A stretch of 64,000 nucleotides of DNA from Nitratiruptor tergarcus DSM 16512 (GTDB lineage: Bacteria; Campylobacterota; Campylobacteria; Campylobacterales; Nitratiruptoraceae), in assembly GCF_027946175.1 (NCBI RefSeq), contig NZ_AP026671.1:310001-374000 (forward strand), written 5' to 3'. Position 1 is the stretch's first letter. Every line of letters begins with the position of its first letter. Below the pieces are notes generated by a model. The model saw nothing but the letters and a program-made list of their open reading frames with translations, had not been told where the DNA came from and ran no database searches. Below, piece by piece: positions 23,283 through 32,580 of this stretch. The translations under genes and the position numbers were made by a program.

Positions 23283-24347
23283 TTGAAAATATTGACTATA
23301 TTAGGTGCAAGGCCTCAATTTGTAAAAGCAGGTACGGTTAGTCGCGAGATAAACAAATTTAATGATATTAGAGAGATTATTGTCCATACCGGACAGCATT
23401 ATGATAAAAATATGAGTGAAATTTTTTTTGAAGAGATGAAAATACCAAAACCAAAATATTTTCTTGGAGTTGGAGGAAAATCTCATGGTGCTATGACTGG
23501 ACAAATGATAGAAAAAATTGAAGATATAGCATTAAAAGAAAAACCAGATTGGATTTTAGTATATGGAGATACAAATTCTACATTGGCAGGTGCACTAGTT
23601 GCAAGTAAACTTCATATAAAACTAGCTCATGTTGAAGCTGGCCTTAGAAGTTTTAATATGAAAATGCCAGAAGAAGTTAATAGAGTACTTACGGATAGAA
23701 TAAGTGATGTTTTATTTTGTCCCACAGATACAGCAGTTAATAATCTTAAAAATGAAAAATATGACAATTTTAATTGCAAAATAGTAAAATCTGGTGATGT
23801 GATGTACGATGCAGTTTTATATTATAAACAGTTTGCAAGGAAACCAAGAAATGTAAAAATAGAAAAAGATTTTATTTTATGCACAATTCATAGGGCCGAA
23901 AATACAGACAACTTAAATAAATTAAAAAATATTTTTGAAGCGTTAGCAGACATAGGAAAAGATATTCAGATTATTTTGCCACTTCATCCAAGAACAAAAC
24001 AAAAATTAAATGATCTTTCATTATCATTTTGTAATATTAATATAATTGAACCAATAGGATATTTTGAAATGTTATGGTTATTAAAAAATTCTAAAATGGT
24101 AATGACTGATAGTGGAGGATTGCAAAAAGAAGCGTATTTTTTTAAAAAACCTTGTATAACATTAAGAGAAGAAACAGAATGGATAGAATTACTAGAAATT
24201 GGAATTAATAAATTGGTGGGAGCTAATAAAGAAAAAATTATTAAAGGGTATAAATATTTTTCTGATAAAATGTTAGATATAAAAGATAAAGATTTATATG
24301 GAAATGGAAAAGCAGCTAAAAAAATAATTATGGAACTTTTAAATTGA
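23283..24347 (+). CDS. wbpI: UDP-2,3-diacetamido-2,3-dideoxyglucuronate 2-epimerase
   Basis: Non-hydrolysing UDP-GlcNAc 2-epimerase family, 354 residues. Sequence marks close to WbpI are KILTILGARPQFVKAG, IIVHTGQHYDKNMSEIFFE, VYGDTNSTLAGALVASKL, HVEAGLRSFNMKMPEEVNR and TDSGGLQKEAYF. It converts UDP-GlcNAc3NAcA to the mannuronic acid epimer and completes the pathway begun by wbpA, wbpB, wbpE and wbpD. The TTG at 23283 fits AAAAGGG (23269-23275) at 7 bases; the TTG at 23280 is only 4 bases away. It could instead act on UDP-GlcNAc (WecB), but the context favours WbpI. Confidence 0.88.
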   Translation: MKILTILGARPQFVKAGTVSREINKFNDIREIIVHTGQHYDKNMSEIFFEEMKIPKPKYFLGVGGKSHGAMTGQMIEKIEDIALKEKPDWILVYGDTNSTLAGALVASKLHIKLAHVEAGLRSFNMKMPEEVNRVLTDRISDVLFCPTDTAVNNLKNEKYDNFNCKIVKSGDVMYDAVLYYKQFARKPRNVKIEKDFILCTIHRAENTDNLNKLKNIFEALADIGKDIQIILPLHPRTKQKLNDLSLSFCNINIIEPIGYFEMLWLLKNSKMVMTDSGGLQKEAYFFKKPCITLREETEWIELLEIGINKLVGANKEKIIKGYKYFSDKMLDIKDKDLYGNGKAAKKIIMELLN

Positions 24348-25642
24348 AAACCATATTATTTATAACTCCTTTATTTTATCCTCAAAATCAAGTGGCAGTT
24401 TTAAGAATTGGAGACTGGAGTAAATATTTAGCAAAAAATAGTTATAAAGTAATTATATTAACTTCTAAAAAATATTCTTTTATGGGACCTTTTGGATTAG
24501 AAAAAAAATTACCAAAAAATATAGAAATTATAGAAGTGGATTTTTTACCAGTATTTTTAAAAAAAAGATTTAATAAAGAAATGAATAAATCTATAAATAA
24601 TAATATTGAAAATTCAAGGTTTAATAATATAAAGTTGTTTGTAAGAAAAATTAGAAATTATATAGGTAGTCTTTTTGATATATATGATTTTTGGATAAAT
24701 CCTGCTCTTGAAGTGGCTATAAAAATCATTAAAAAGGAAGAAGTAGATTTTATCATTACTTCCTATTCTCCTCCTGCAGGTATCGCTATAGCTCATAAAT
24801 TAAAGAAAATATATCCTTCTTTAAAATGGATAGCAGATTTTAGAGACTTATGGGCATATAATCATATTATTTATGCAAAAGGCATTTTTAGAATTTATGA
24901 GAAATATAAAGAAAAAAAATTATTATCGAATGTAGATAAAATCATTACAGTTTCTGATCCTTTAACTAATGAAATGAAAAAACATTATCCATGTAAAGCA
25001 ATTTTTACCATTGAAAACGGATACGATCCTGAAGAGTTTAAGAATTGGAAAAATAATATTACTTTCCAACCTAAAATAAATAATAAATTAGTGATTTCTT
25101 ATTTAGGAACTATTTATCCTAAAAAGCGTGATCCTTCAATTTTGTTTGAAGTAATTAATGAATTAATAGAAGAGAAAATAATTGATAAATCACAAATAGA
25201 AATTAATTTCTTTGGGGATAATAAAAATCAATTAGAAGATATGATAAAACTAAAAAATTATAATAAATTTGGAATTATCAATATAAAAGGTTTTGTATCA
25301 AGAGAAGAGTCTTTAAGGATTCAAAAAGATTCTGATATTCTGTTGTTTTTGGAATGGAACAATCCATCTGCAAAGGGAGTATTAACGGGAAAATTATTTG
25401 AATATTTAGTAAGTGGAAGACCTATTTTAGGTGTAGGCATTACTAATAAAAATGAAGCAGGAAAAGTTATTGAAAAAACAAGAACAGGAAAGCTATTTAT
25501 AAATAAAAATTTATTAAAACGTGATTTAAAAAATATATTTTTAAATAAAAAAATTGATTTTTATAATCCAGATGTTAATGAAATTGAAAGATATTCAAGA
25601 GATAAACAAATATTAAAGCTAATTGAAATTATAGAAAGTTAA
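24344..25642 (+). CDS. Glycosyltransferase family 4 (WbuB-like)
   Basis: 432 residues. KTILFITPLFYPQNQVAVLR at the start, a middle with SYSPPAGIAIAHKLKK and WIADFRDLWAYN, ISYLGTIYPKKRDPSIL opening the C-terminal Rossmann domain, and VLTGKLFEYLVSGRPILGVG as donor loop are typical of WbuB-like GT4 enzymes. The TTG start overlaps the wbpI stop (TTGA). One line at 24541 is about 12% GC. Sugar specificity is unknown. Confidence 0.85.
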   Translation: MKTILFITPLFYPQNQVAVLRIGDWSKYLAKNSYKVIILTSKKYSFMGPFGLEKKLPKNIEIIEVDFLPVFLKKRFNKEMNKSINNNIENSRFNNIKLFVRKIRNYIGSLFDIYDFWINPALEVAIKIIKKEEVDFIITSYSPPAGIAIAHKLKKIYPSLKWIADFRDLWAYNHIIYAKGIFRIYEKYKEKKLLSNVDKIITVSDPLTNEMKKHYPCKAIFTIENGYDPEEFKNWKNNITFQPKINNKLVISYLGTIYPKKRDPSILFEVINELIEEKIIDKSQIEINFFGDNKNQLEDMIKLKNYNKFGIINIKGFVSREESLRIQKDSDILLFLEWNNPSAKGVLTGKLFEYLVSGRPILGVGITNKNEAGKVIEKTRTGKLFINKNLLKRDLKNIFLNKKIDFYNPDVNEIERYSRDKQILKLIEIIES

Positions 25643-25654
25643 AAAGGCTTATAA

Positions 25655-26467
25655 GTGAAATCTTGTGTAATTATGTCTGTATATAAAAATGATAAATTAG
25701 AATATGTAAGGGAAGCACTTAATAGTTTGTACAATCAAAAATTGAAAGCTGATATTTTTATAAAAATAGATGGAGAAATTGATAAAGAATTAGAAGAATT
25801 CCTTGTTTCTGAAAAAGAAAAAGGAAAAATTAAATATTTGGATAGGAGAAAAGAAAATAGAGGCCTAGCATATTCATTAAATGAGCTTATAGAAAAAGGA
25901 CTAGAGTTAAATTATAATTATTTTTTTAGAATGGATGCAGATGATATAAATAATTTGGATAGATTTAAAAAACAGATTGAATTTATGGAAAAAAATAAAA
26001 ATATTGATGTATGTGGAACATATATAAAAGAAATAGGAGATGGATTGGATTATGAGAAATTAGTTAAGTATCCTTTAAATCATGATGAAATGTTTGATTT
26101 TTTTAAAAAGAGAGTACCTTTAGCGCATGTAAGTGTGTGTTTTAGAGATTCTTATTTCAAAAAAGCAGGTTTGTATCCTGAGAATGGTCATATTTCTAAT
26201 GAGGATACATTAATGTGGCTCAAAGGTTTTCAATCTGGATGTCATTTTGCTAATATTCCTTATATAGGAGTTAACGTAAGAGTTAATAAAGATTTTTTTA
26301 ACAGGAGAAGAGGAATAAAAAAAGTTTGGTATGATTTAAAAAATAGGATTGAAGTTGTTCGTACTCTTGAATATGGATTATTTGGATATATTTATTCTAT
26401 TGGAATGTTTTTTATAAATATACTTCCTCCATCAGTAAAAAAATTAGCTTATAAAACCTTACGATAA
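25655..26467 (+). CDS. Glycosyltransferase family 2
   Basis: 270 residues with a GT-A domain: SCVIMSVYKNDKLEYVREAL, KIDGEIDKELEE, LDRRKENRGLAYSLNELIE, and the metal-binding RMDADD (DxD) near residue 93. HISNEDTLMWLKGF carries the catalytic-base region. A hydrophobic C-terminal end may anchor it to the membrane. GTG start follows AAAGGC. Sugar specificity unknown. Confidence 0.88.
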   Translation: MKSCVIMSVYKNDKLEYVREALNSLYNQKLKADIFIKIDGEIDKELEEFLVSEKEKGKIKYLDRRKENRGLAYSLNELIEKGLELNYNYFFRMDADDINNLDRFKKQIEFMEKNKNIDVCGTYIKEIGDGLDYEKLVKYPLNHDEMFDFFKKRVPLAHVSVCFRDSYFKKAGLYPENGHISNEDTLMWLKGFQSGCHFANIPYIGVNVRVNKDFFNRRRGIKKVWYDLKNRIEVVRTLEYGLFGYIYSIGMFFINILPPSVKKLAYKTLR

Positions 26468-26477
26468 AGGATATTTA

Positions 26478-28610
26478 ATGTTTGTTAAAAAAAATACTAT
26501 TTTTCTTATTCTAATTGTTATATTAATTGCTTATATATTTTCTTATGTTTTTCATATCTACTGGATTGGTTGGGCGAGTCACAATCCCGAATTTTTTTGG
26601 AACAATCAGTTGATGATTAATAATGTGGATGGATATTTTTTTGGAAGTGGAGCACAAAAGATTTTATACCATATGCATCTGGACAATCCAAGACTTCTTA
26701 GCGTATGGCATTATGGCACTGCGGTTGTTACAGCCTATATCGTCAAACTCTTGCCAATTTCACTCGATACCGCTATGCTCTATTTGCCTCCTGTCATCAG
26801 CTCCCTTGTGGTTATACCGATTATTTTGATCGGTAGGCTCTATGGCAATCTTTTATGGGGATTTTTGAGTGCACTCATCGCTTCGATTGGTTGGAGTTAC
26901 TACAATAGAACATTGGCCGGATATTACGATACCGATATGTTTAGTGCAATGCTGCCAATGTTTATCCTCTTCTTTTTGCTCGCAGCCGTTAAATATCGCT
27001 CATTAAATTATATTCTTGCCGCCTCTTTGACCGTCATCCTCTATCCCTGGCTTTACGATCAGGGGCTTTCCATCGTTTATGCGATGGGAATCATGATGTT
27101 TTTATACCTTGTGATTTTATATCGAAACGAAAAGTTCTCTTACCAAGCTATTATTATTTTTTCCTTTGCTATGATGCCGATCTTTTGGGTGCTTAAGCTC
27201 TTTCTTGTGTTTATTCTTTGGTATATACTCAAAACATATGATACAGAGCTTAGAAAGCTCCAAATAGCTGCTGGTGTGAGTGTTTTGGCCTTTTTGCTAC
27301 TAGGGAATGTTTTTGGTATCATTTTGCATAAAGTCTTCTCTTATACCTCCAAAACGGAGCAGATATCTGGACTTCATTTTCTCAACGTCAACGAAACGGT
27401 CAGAGAAGCTGGAAAGATCCCTTTTGAAGTAGTAGCCGATAGGATTGTGGGCTCCCTTTTGGGACTTGTCATCGCTGTTATCGGGTATATTTTATTGCTT
27501 ATGCGCAACAAAGAATTCATCATCGCACTTCCATTGTGGGGGATCGGTTTTTTTGCATATTTTGGAGGTCTTCGTTTTACCGTCTATGCTGTTCCAATTG
27601 CTGCGATGAGTGCGGTTTACTTCTTTTTTTGGCTCTCTGAACGTTTTGAAGCTAGAAAGGTCCGCATGGCAATAGTGAGTCTGGGTACTCTCTTTGTCTT
27701 AACTCCCAACATCACTCATATCACGGGATGTTGCGAAAAGATAAGCTGGCTTGATGGCATCAAAGGATTTTATCCGCTAAAAAGTTATCCATATCTAACT
27801 CCGACTACTCTTTTAAAAAGCGAAGTGGCACTCCTCGATGAACTCAACAAAAAAAGTTCTCCTAAAGATTATGCGATCACTTGGTGGGACTATGGGTATC
27901 CGATCTGGTATTACGCAGATGTCAACACCCTCATTGATGGAGGCAAGCATAATGAAGACAACTTTTTAGTATCTAAAATTTTAAGTACATCCAATCAGCG
28001 CTTGGCAGCCAATTTAGCAAAACTTTCTATCAAAGTCTATACAGACACCAATAAAACTGTTGCACCACAACTCTTTATTAAAAATGGAAAAACTATTAAT
28101 GTTGATAAATTTTTTACTAAAATTTCTTCTAAAGAGTATAAATCTCCAAAATTAAACAGAAATATTTATTTGATTTTACCTCATAGGATGTTTAATATTT
28201 TTCCAACTGTTACCTATTTTTCTCAGCGTAATCTTAATACTGGAGAAGTCTATCGCAGGGAGTTTTATTATAAAAATAGGATAATGCAAAAAGGGAATAA
28301 GCTCTATATTGGACAACTTATAGTGGATCTGCAAAGAGCAATAGTTCTTATTGGTAACCAGCAAGCTCCTATCAAAAGTGTCTATATTGTAGGAATTGAT
28401 AGAAGTGGAAAAAGCCATTATAAAGAGCAAAAAATTCGTAATAAAGGAATTAATCTTATTATTAATAAAAGTTTTGGTGAAGCAATTTTAGCGGATGATA
28501 TGTATCTTCATTCTACATTTTTTCAGATATATCTTTTTGATAAGTATGATCCCGAGCTTTTTGAGCCAGTTGTTGTAAGTCCTTGGATGAAGATTTATAG
28601 AATAAAATGA
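26478..28610 (+). CDS. pglB: Oligosaccharyltransferase, PglB/STT3 family
   Basis: Transfers a lipid-linked glycan en bloc to asparagine in secreted proteins. 710 residues, the usual PglB length. About 13 membrane helices are followed by a periplasmic domain. Catalytic marks are D51 in NNVDGYFFGSG, D151/D153 in GYYDTDMF, and the sequon-binding WWDYGYP at 469-475. RBS AAAGGA precedes ATG 26478. GC is about 43-47% in sampled lines between roughly 26.6 and 28.05 kb but about 17-25% in most lines from 28.06 to 28.48 kb, so the gene looks like a mosaic. Placement inside a sugar locus supports N-glycosylation. Confidence 0.93.
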   Translation: MFVKKNTIFLILIVILIAYIFSYVFHIYWIGWASHNPEFFWNNQLMINNVDGYFFGSGAQKILYHMHLDNPRLLSVWHYGTAVVTAYIVKLLPISLDTAMLYLPPVISSLVVIPIILIGRLYGNLLWGFLSALIASIGWSYYNRTLAGYYDTDMFSAMLPMFILFFLLAAVKYRSLNYILAASLTVILYPWLYDQGLSIVYAMGIMMFLYLVILYRNEKFSYQAIIIFSFAMMPIFWVLKLFLVFILWYILKTYDTELRKLQIAAGVSVLAFLLLGNVFGIILHKVFSYTSKTEQISGLHFLNVNETVREAGKIPFEVVADRIVGSLLGLVIAVIGYILLLMRNKEFIIALPLWGIGFFAYFGGLRFTVYAVPIAAMSAVYFFFWLSERFEARKVRMAIVSLGTLFVLTPNITHITGCCEKISWLDGIKGFYPLKSYPYLTPTTLLKSEVALLDELNKKSSPKDYAITWWDYGYPIWYYADVNTLIDGGKHNEDNFLVSKILSTSNQRLAANLAKLSIKVYTDTNKTVAPQLFIKNGKTINVDKFFTKISSKEYKSPKLNRNIYLILPHRMFNIFPTVTYFSQRNLNTGEVYRREFYYKNRIMQKGNKLYIGQLIVDLQRAIVLIGNQQAPIKSVYIVGIDRSGKSHYKEQKIRNKGINLIINKSFGEAILADDMYLHSTFFQIYLFDKYDPELFEPVVVSPWMKIYRIK

Positions 28611-29203
28611 CTCCAAAACAAAAACGAATGAAAAGAGCCTTTGATGTAATAGGGGCATCTTTAGGGCTCTTTATTACTTGGCCAATTATTCTTATTGCTT
28701 GGTTGATAGCATCTATTGAAACAAGAAGCAATGGATTTTTTTTGCAAAAAAGAGTAGGAGAACGGGGTGAGCTTTTTACTATTATCAAAATCAAGACGAT
28801 GTATCCCCATGCAAAAGGTTCTTCAATCACTACAGCCAAAGACAAGCGTATAACAAAAAGTGGTCGTTTCTTTCGTCGCTACAAGATAGATGAGCTTCCC
28901 CAACTCATTAATATCCTTAAAGGGGATATGAGTTTTGTGGGTCCAAGACCGGATGTACCAGGATATATGGACAGGCTTGAAGGTAATGATAGAGTTCTTC
29001 TTTCTATTAAGCCTGGTATAACAGGTCCAGCTACGCTAAAATATAGAGACGAAGAGGAGATTTTAGCCAAAGTAGACGATCCGCAAAAGTATAACGATGA
29101 GGTAATCTGGCCAGACAAAGTTCGTATTAACAAACAGTATTTGCGCAATTGGTCGTTAAAAAAAGATATAGAGTATATTTTACAAACTATTAAAGGAAAA
29201 TGA
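28607..29203 (+). CDS. Phosphoglycosyl transferase, small monotopic type (PglC-like)
   Basis: 198 residues. One N-terminal re-entrant hydrophobic segment (ASLGLFITWPIILIAWLIAS) is followed by the catalytic domain with KRVGERGELFTIIKIKTMY, the catalytic Asp-Glu in YKIDELPQL, and MSFVGPRPDVPGY. It transfers a sugar-1-phosphate from a UDP-sugar to undecaprenyl phosphate and so starts a glycan. Adjacent to pglB and coupled to it by 4 bases, it is the likely initiator for the N-glycan (inference). Sugar unknown. Confidence 0.88.
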   Translation: MTPKQKRMKRAFDVIGASLGLFITWPIILIAWLIASIETRSNGFFLQKRVGERGELFTIIKIKTMYPHAKGSSITTAKDKRITKSGRFFRRYKIDELPQLINILKGDMSFVGPRPDVPGYMDRLEGNDRVLLSIKPGITGPATLKYRDEEEILAKVDDPQKYNDEVIWPDKVRINKQYLRNWSLKKDIEYILQTIKGK

Positions 29204-30207
29204 TGCAAAAAATTCTTATTACCGGTGGTGCCGGTTACATTGGCTCCCATGTAACAAAAGAGCTACTCAAAAGAGGTGACTATGAGATTACTATAGTTGA
29301 TAATCTATCAACCGGATTTGCCGAGACGATTGAGAGAATTAAGCAGTTTTATGGGGATGTCGATTTTATCAAGCTAGACCTCTCAGATTGGGATGAGGTG
29401 AATAAGCTTTTAGGGCAAAAGAAATTTGATGCAATTATCCACTTTGCAGCTGCACTTGTGGTACCAGAGTCTGTAGAAAATCCTCTTAAATACTATCTCA
29501 ATAACACTGCAAATACTGCAAATCTCATAAAAGCTGCTGTAGAGAGTGGAGTTGGGAAATTTATATTTTCTTCCACTGCAGCTGTGTATGGAGAGCCTGA
29601 AACTATTCCAGCTACAGGTATTACTGAAAAGGATGAGACCTCTCCTATAAATCCGTATGGCCACAGCAAGCTTATGAGTGAGCAGGTTTTGGCTGATAGC
29701 GCCAAAGCATATGATGGTTTCAATTATGTAGCTCTTCGCTACTTCAATGTCGCAGGAGCAGATATTGGTGGAAAAATTGGCCAATCTACCAAAAATGCTA
29801 CGCACCTCATTAAAGTTGCAGCCGAGACTGCTCTTGGAAAAAGAGATAAGATGTATATCTTTGGTGATGACTATCCTACCGCAGATGGTACATGTATCCG
29901 CGACTATATCCATGTCGACGATCTGTCATTAGCACATCTTGAAGCACTCGATTACTTGGATGATCATGAGAGTGATGTTTTTAATGTAGGATATGGGCAA
30001 GGTTATAGCGTTAAAGAGGTAATAGATACAATGAAAAGAGTAAGCGGAAATGATTTTACTGTAGAGATTACGGGGCGTAGAGCTGGTGATCCTGCTATGC
30101 TTATAGCAAATTCGCAAAAATTGCAAAAAGCTACCAACTGGAAGCCAAAATATGACAATTTAGAGCTTATATGTAAAACTGCGTTAGAGTGGGAGAAGAA
30201 CCTATAA
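29200..30207 (+). CDS. galE: UDP-glucose/UDP-N-acetylglucosamine 4-epimerase
   Basis: Short-chain dehydrogenase fold, 335 residues. NAD loop ILITGGAGYIGSHV, VDNLSTGF, catalytic SSTAAVYG with Y-x3-K in NPYGHSKLM, and RYFNVAGAD match GalE. In N-glycan loci this enzyme often works on UDP-GlcNAc (Gne). Two consecutive ATG codons (29200, 29203) are possible starts; the first overlaps the previous stop. Confidence 0.92.
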   Translation: MMQKILITGGAGYIGSHVTKELLKRGDYEITIVDNLSTGFAETIERIKQFYGDVDFIKLDLSDWDEVNKLLGQKKFDAIIHFAAALVVPESVENPLKYYLNNTANTANLIKAAVESGVGKFIFSSTAAVYGEPETIPATGITEKDETSPINPYGHSKLMSEQVLADSAKAYDGFNYVALRYFNVAGADIGGKIGQSTKNATHLIKVAAETALGKRDKMYIFGDDYPTADGTCIRDYIHVDDLSLAHLEALDYLDDHESDVFNVGYGQGYSVKEVIDTMKRVSGNDFTVEITGRRAGDPAMLIANSQKLQKATNWKPKYDNLELICKTALEWEKNL

Positions 30208-31286
30208 GAGTTGCTGTTGTTCACGATTGGCTAGTAACACAAGGTGGAGCAGAGAAGGTTTTACGCCAAATAGTAGAACTTTTTCCTGAAGCTGATATCT
30301 ATACTCTTGTAGATTTTTTAGATGAAAAACAAAGAGAGGAGATTCTACTAGGCAAAAAAACAACTCCCTCTTTTATTCAATATCTCCCTTTAGCAAAAAA
30401 GTATTTTCGTAATTATCTTCCTCTCTTTCCAAAAGCTATTGAGAGTTTTGATTTATCACAATATGATTTAATCATCTCCTCATCATGGGCATTTGCTAAA
30501 GGAGTAAAAAAAACGAAAAATCAAAAGCATATATGCTACTGCCATACTCCTATTCGCTATGCATGGGACCTCTATGAAGAGTATGTACTGCCCCTGCATC
30601 CTCTTAAAAAGTGGATAGTAATACCAACGCTTGCTTATATTCGCAAATGGGATAGAGAGAGTGCCAAAAATGTGGATCTCTTTATTGCTAATTCTACTTG
30701 TGTAGCACAAAGGATCCAAAAACATTATAACCGGGATGCTACTATTTTACATCCACCAGTTGATTGTAACAAGTTTAGACCAAGATTAGAAAAAGAGGAT
30801 TTTTATCTTACACTTTCTCGTTTAGTCCCTTATAAAAAGACGCGTCTTATAGTTGAAGCTTTCAATGAGATGCCACAAAGAAAGCTTATAGTAATTGGTG
30901 AGGGTGAAGAGCTTACTCATTTAAAAAAAATAGCTAAGAGCAATGTAGAAATTCTTGGGTTTCAGCCTGATAGCGTGGTGGTAGAATATATGCAAAAAAC
31001 AAAGGCTTTTGTATATGCAGCAAAAGAGGATTTTGGTATTGTTATGGCAGAGGCTCTTAGCAGCGCAACGCCTGTAATTGCCTTTGGAGAGTGTGGAGCA
31101 AGGGATATAGTTTGCAATGGGTGTGGGGTGCTCTTTGCAAAACAAAATAGGGAAGCTATAATGCAGGCGGTAGAACAGTTTGAGAAGATGAGCTTTTCTA
31201 ACAAAAGACTAATTGAATATGCGCTACAATTTGATCAAAAAATCTTTAAAGAAAAACTGTTGCGAATAATCTATGAAAATATATAG
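30189..31286 (+). CDS. Glycosyltransferase family 4
   Basis: 365 residues: VAVVHDWLVTQGGAEKVLRQ at the N-terminus, HICYCHTPIRYAWDLYEEY, FIANSTCVAQRIQKHY, TLSRLVPYKKTRLIVEAF, and the donor-binding EDFGIVMAEALSSATPVIAF. This is the WbaZ/mannosyltransferase-like branch of GT4. The GTG start at 30189 lies inside the end of galE (19-base overlap) without a strong RBS; the conserved part begins about five codons later. Composition is back to the chromosomal norm. Confidence 0.87.
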   Translation: MGEEPIRVAVVHDWLVTQGGAEKVLRQIVELFPEADIYTLVDFLDEKQREEILLGKKTTPSFIQYLPLAKKYFRNYLPLFPKAIESFDLSQYDLIISSSWAFAKGVKKTKNQKHICYCHTPIRYAWDLYEEYVLPLHPLKKWIVIPTLAYIRKWDRESAKNVDLFIANSTCVAQRIQKHYNRDATILHPPVDCNKFRPRLEKEDFYLTLSRLVPYKKTRLIVEAFNEMPQRKLIVIGEGEELTHLKKIAKSNVEILGFQPDSVVVEYMQKTKAFVYAAKEDFGIVMAEALSSATPVIAFGECGARDIVCNGCGVLFAKQNREAIMQAVEQFEKMSFSNKRLIEYALQFDQKIFKEKLLRIIYENI

Positions 31287-32580
31287 ATATTTAAGCCCTC
31301 TACTTCTTTTTCTATTTGATGCTCTTACTATTGTGGGTTCAATTGTATTAGCGTATGAGAGTAGGGAGATTTTTATCAGCACTAACGATATATCATTGAT
31401 ACGCTATTTAACGCTCTATGTTTTCTATTTACCCCTTATAATGTTTATCTATGAGGGGCTCTATCATTATAGATACGATTTTTGGCAAGAGTGTAAACTT
31501 ATCTTAAGAGCGTTACTACTCTCATTTTTGATTGTACTTAGTTACTTAGCTTTAACAAAATCCATCGATAACTATTCGAGGTTTGTAGTCGTTTTAGCTT
31601 TTATTTATATGACATTTTTCATACCTTTGCAAAAAAGACTTATTAAATGGTTGCTCTATTCTCTTGGTATCTGGAAAAGAGAGGCAAAACTTCTTGGAAG
31701 CGATCCCTTTTTAGAAAAAAATATTTTTGATAACTATTATGTTGGTTATGTTCCAGCAAAAAATGGAAGTGATACTGTCTTCATAGATCCACATAGCGTT
31801 TCCTTAGATTCAATGGATACGATTCTTAAAAGTGAGCTGCGCAAACATCATGAACTCTACTTTATGCCGATAATTCGTGATTTTAATCTCACGCAATCAC
31901 AGATTTTTGAGTTTTTTAATAGCAGATCCAATCTCATTTTACTCCAAAATAGATTACAAAGTAGAGTCAATATTGCAACCAAAGAGATTTTTGATAAAAG
32001 TACTGCTTTTTTACTTCTGATTGCTCTTTTGCCATTTATAGGGATGGTTGTTATTATAAAAATTTTTTTGGAGCCTCGCGCACCTATATTTTATAAACAG
32101 CGACGTTTAGGGAAGGATGGGAAAGAGTTTTATCTTTTAAAATTTCGCACAATGTACGTAAATGCAAATGAGATCTTAGAAGCCTATTTCCAAAAGCATC
32201 CTGAAAAAAAAGAGGAGTGGGAGAGATATAAAAAATTAAAAGATGATCCTAGAGTCACTCCGCTTGGGCGTATTTTACGAAAATACTCAATCGATGAGCT
32301 GCCGCAGCTTTTTAATGTGTTACGAGGAGAGATGAGTCTTATTGGTCCTAGGCCTTATATTCCAGATGAATTAGAAAAGTTAGCCAGTTATAAAGAGGAG
32401 ATTTTGTTAGCAAAGCCCGGAATTACAGGGCTGTGGCAAGTACTTGGGCGCAATAGTTTGAGTTTTGAAGAGCGTATGGCAATAGATAGGTGGTATGTAT
32501 ATAATTGGTCATTATGGAACGATTTTGTGATTCTTCTTAAAACCTTCCGTGCTGTTTTAGAAAAAGAAAAAACCTCTTAA
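31273..32580 (+). CDS. Phosphoglycosyl transferase, long polytopic-N-terminus type (WbaP/WcaJ-like)
   Basis: 435 residues. Four or five N-terminal membrane helices (about 1-120) and a linker are followed by the bacterial sugar transferase domain (RRLGKDGKEFYLLKFRTMY, SIDELPQLFNVLRGEMSLIGPRPY, AKPGITGLWQVLGRN). It transfers a hexose-1-phosphate, often galactose or glucose, to undecaprenyl phosphate. This is the second initiating enzyme of the locus, so two lipid-linked glycans may be started here. Its stop overlaps the stop of the opposite-strand EI24 gene by 4 bases (TTAA). Confidence 0.88.
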   Translation: MKIYRYLSPLLLFLFDALTIVGSIVLAYESREIFISTNDISLIRYLTLYVFYLPLIMFIYEGLYHYRYDFWQECKLILRALLLSFLIVLSYLALTKSIDNYSRFVVVLAFIYMTFFIPLQKRLIKWLLYSLGIWKREAKLLGSDPFLEKNIFDNYYVGYVPAKNGSDTVFIDPHSVSLDSMDTILKSELRKHHELYFMPIIRDFNLTQSQIFEFFNSRSNLILLQNRLQSRVNIATKEIFDKSTAFLLLIALLPFIGMVVIIKIFLEPRAPIFYKQRRLGKDGKEFYLLKFRTMYVNANEILEAYFQKHPEKKEEWERYKKLKDDPRVTPLGRILRKYSIDELPQLFNVLRGEMSLIGPRPYIPDELEKLASYKEEILLAKPGITGLWQVLGRNSLSFEERMAIDRWYVYNWSLWNDFVILLKTFRAVLEKEKTS

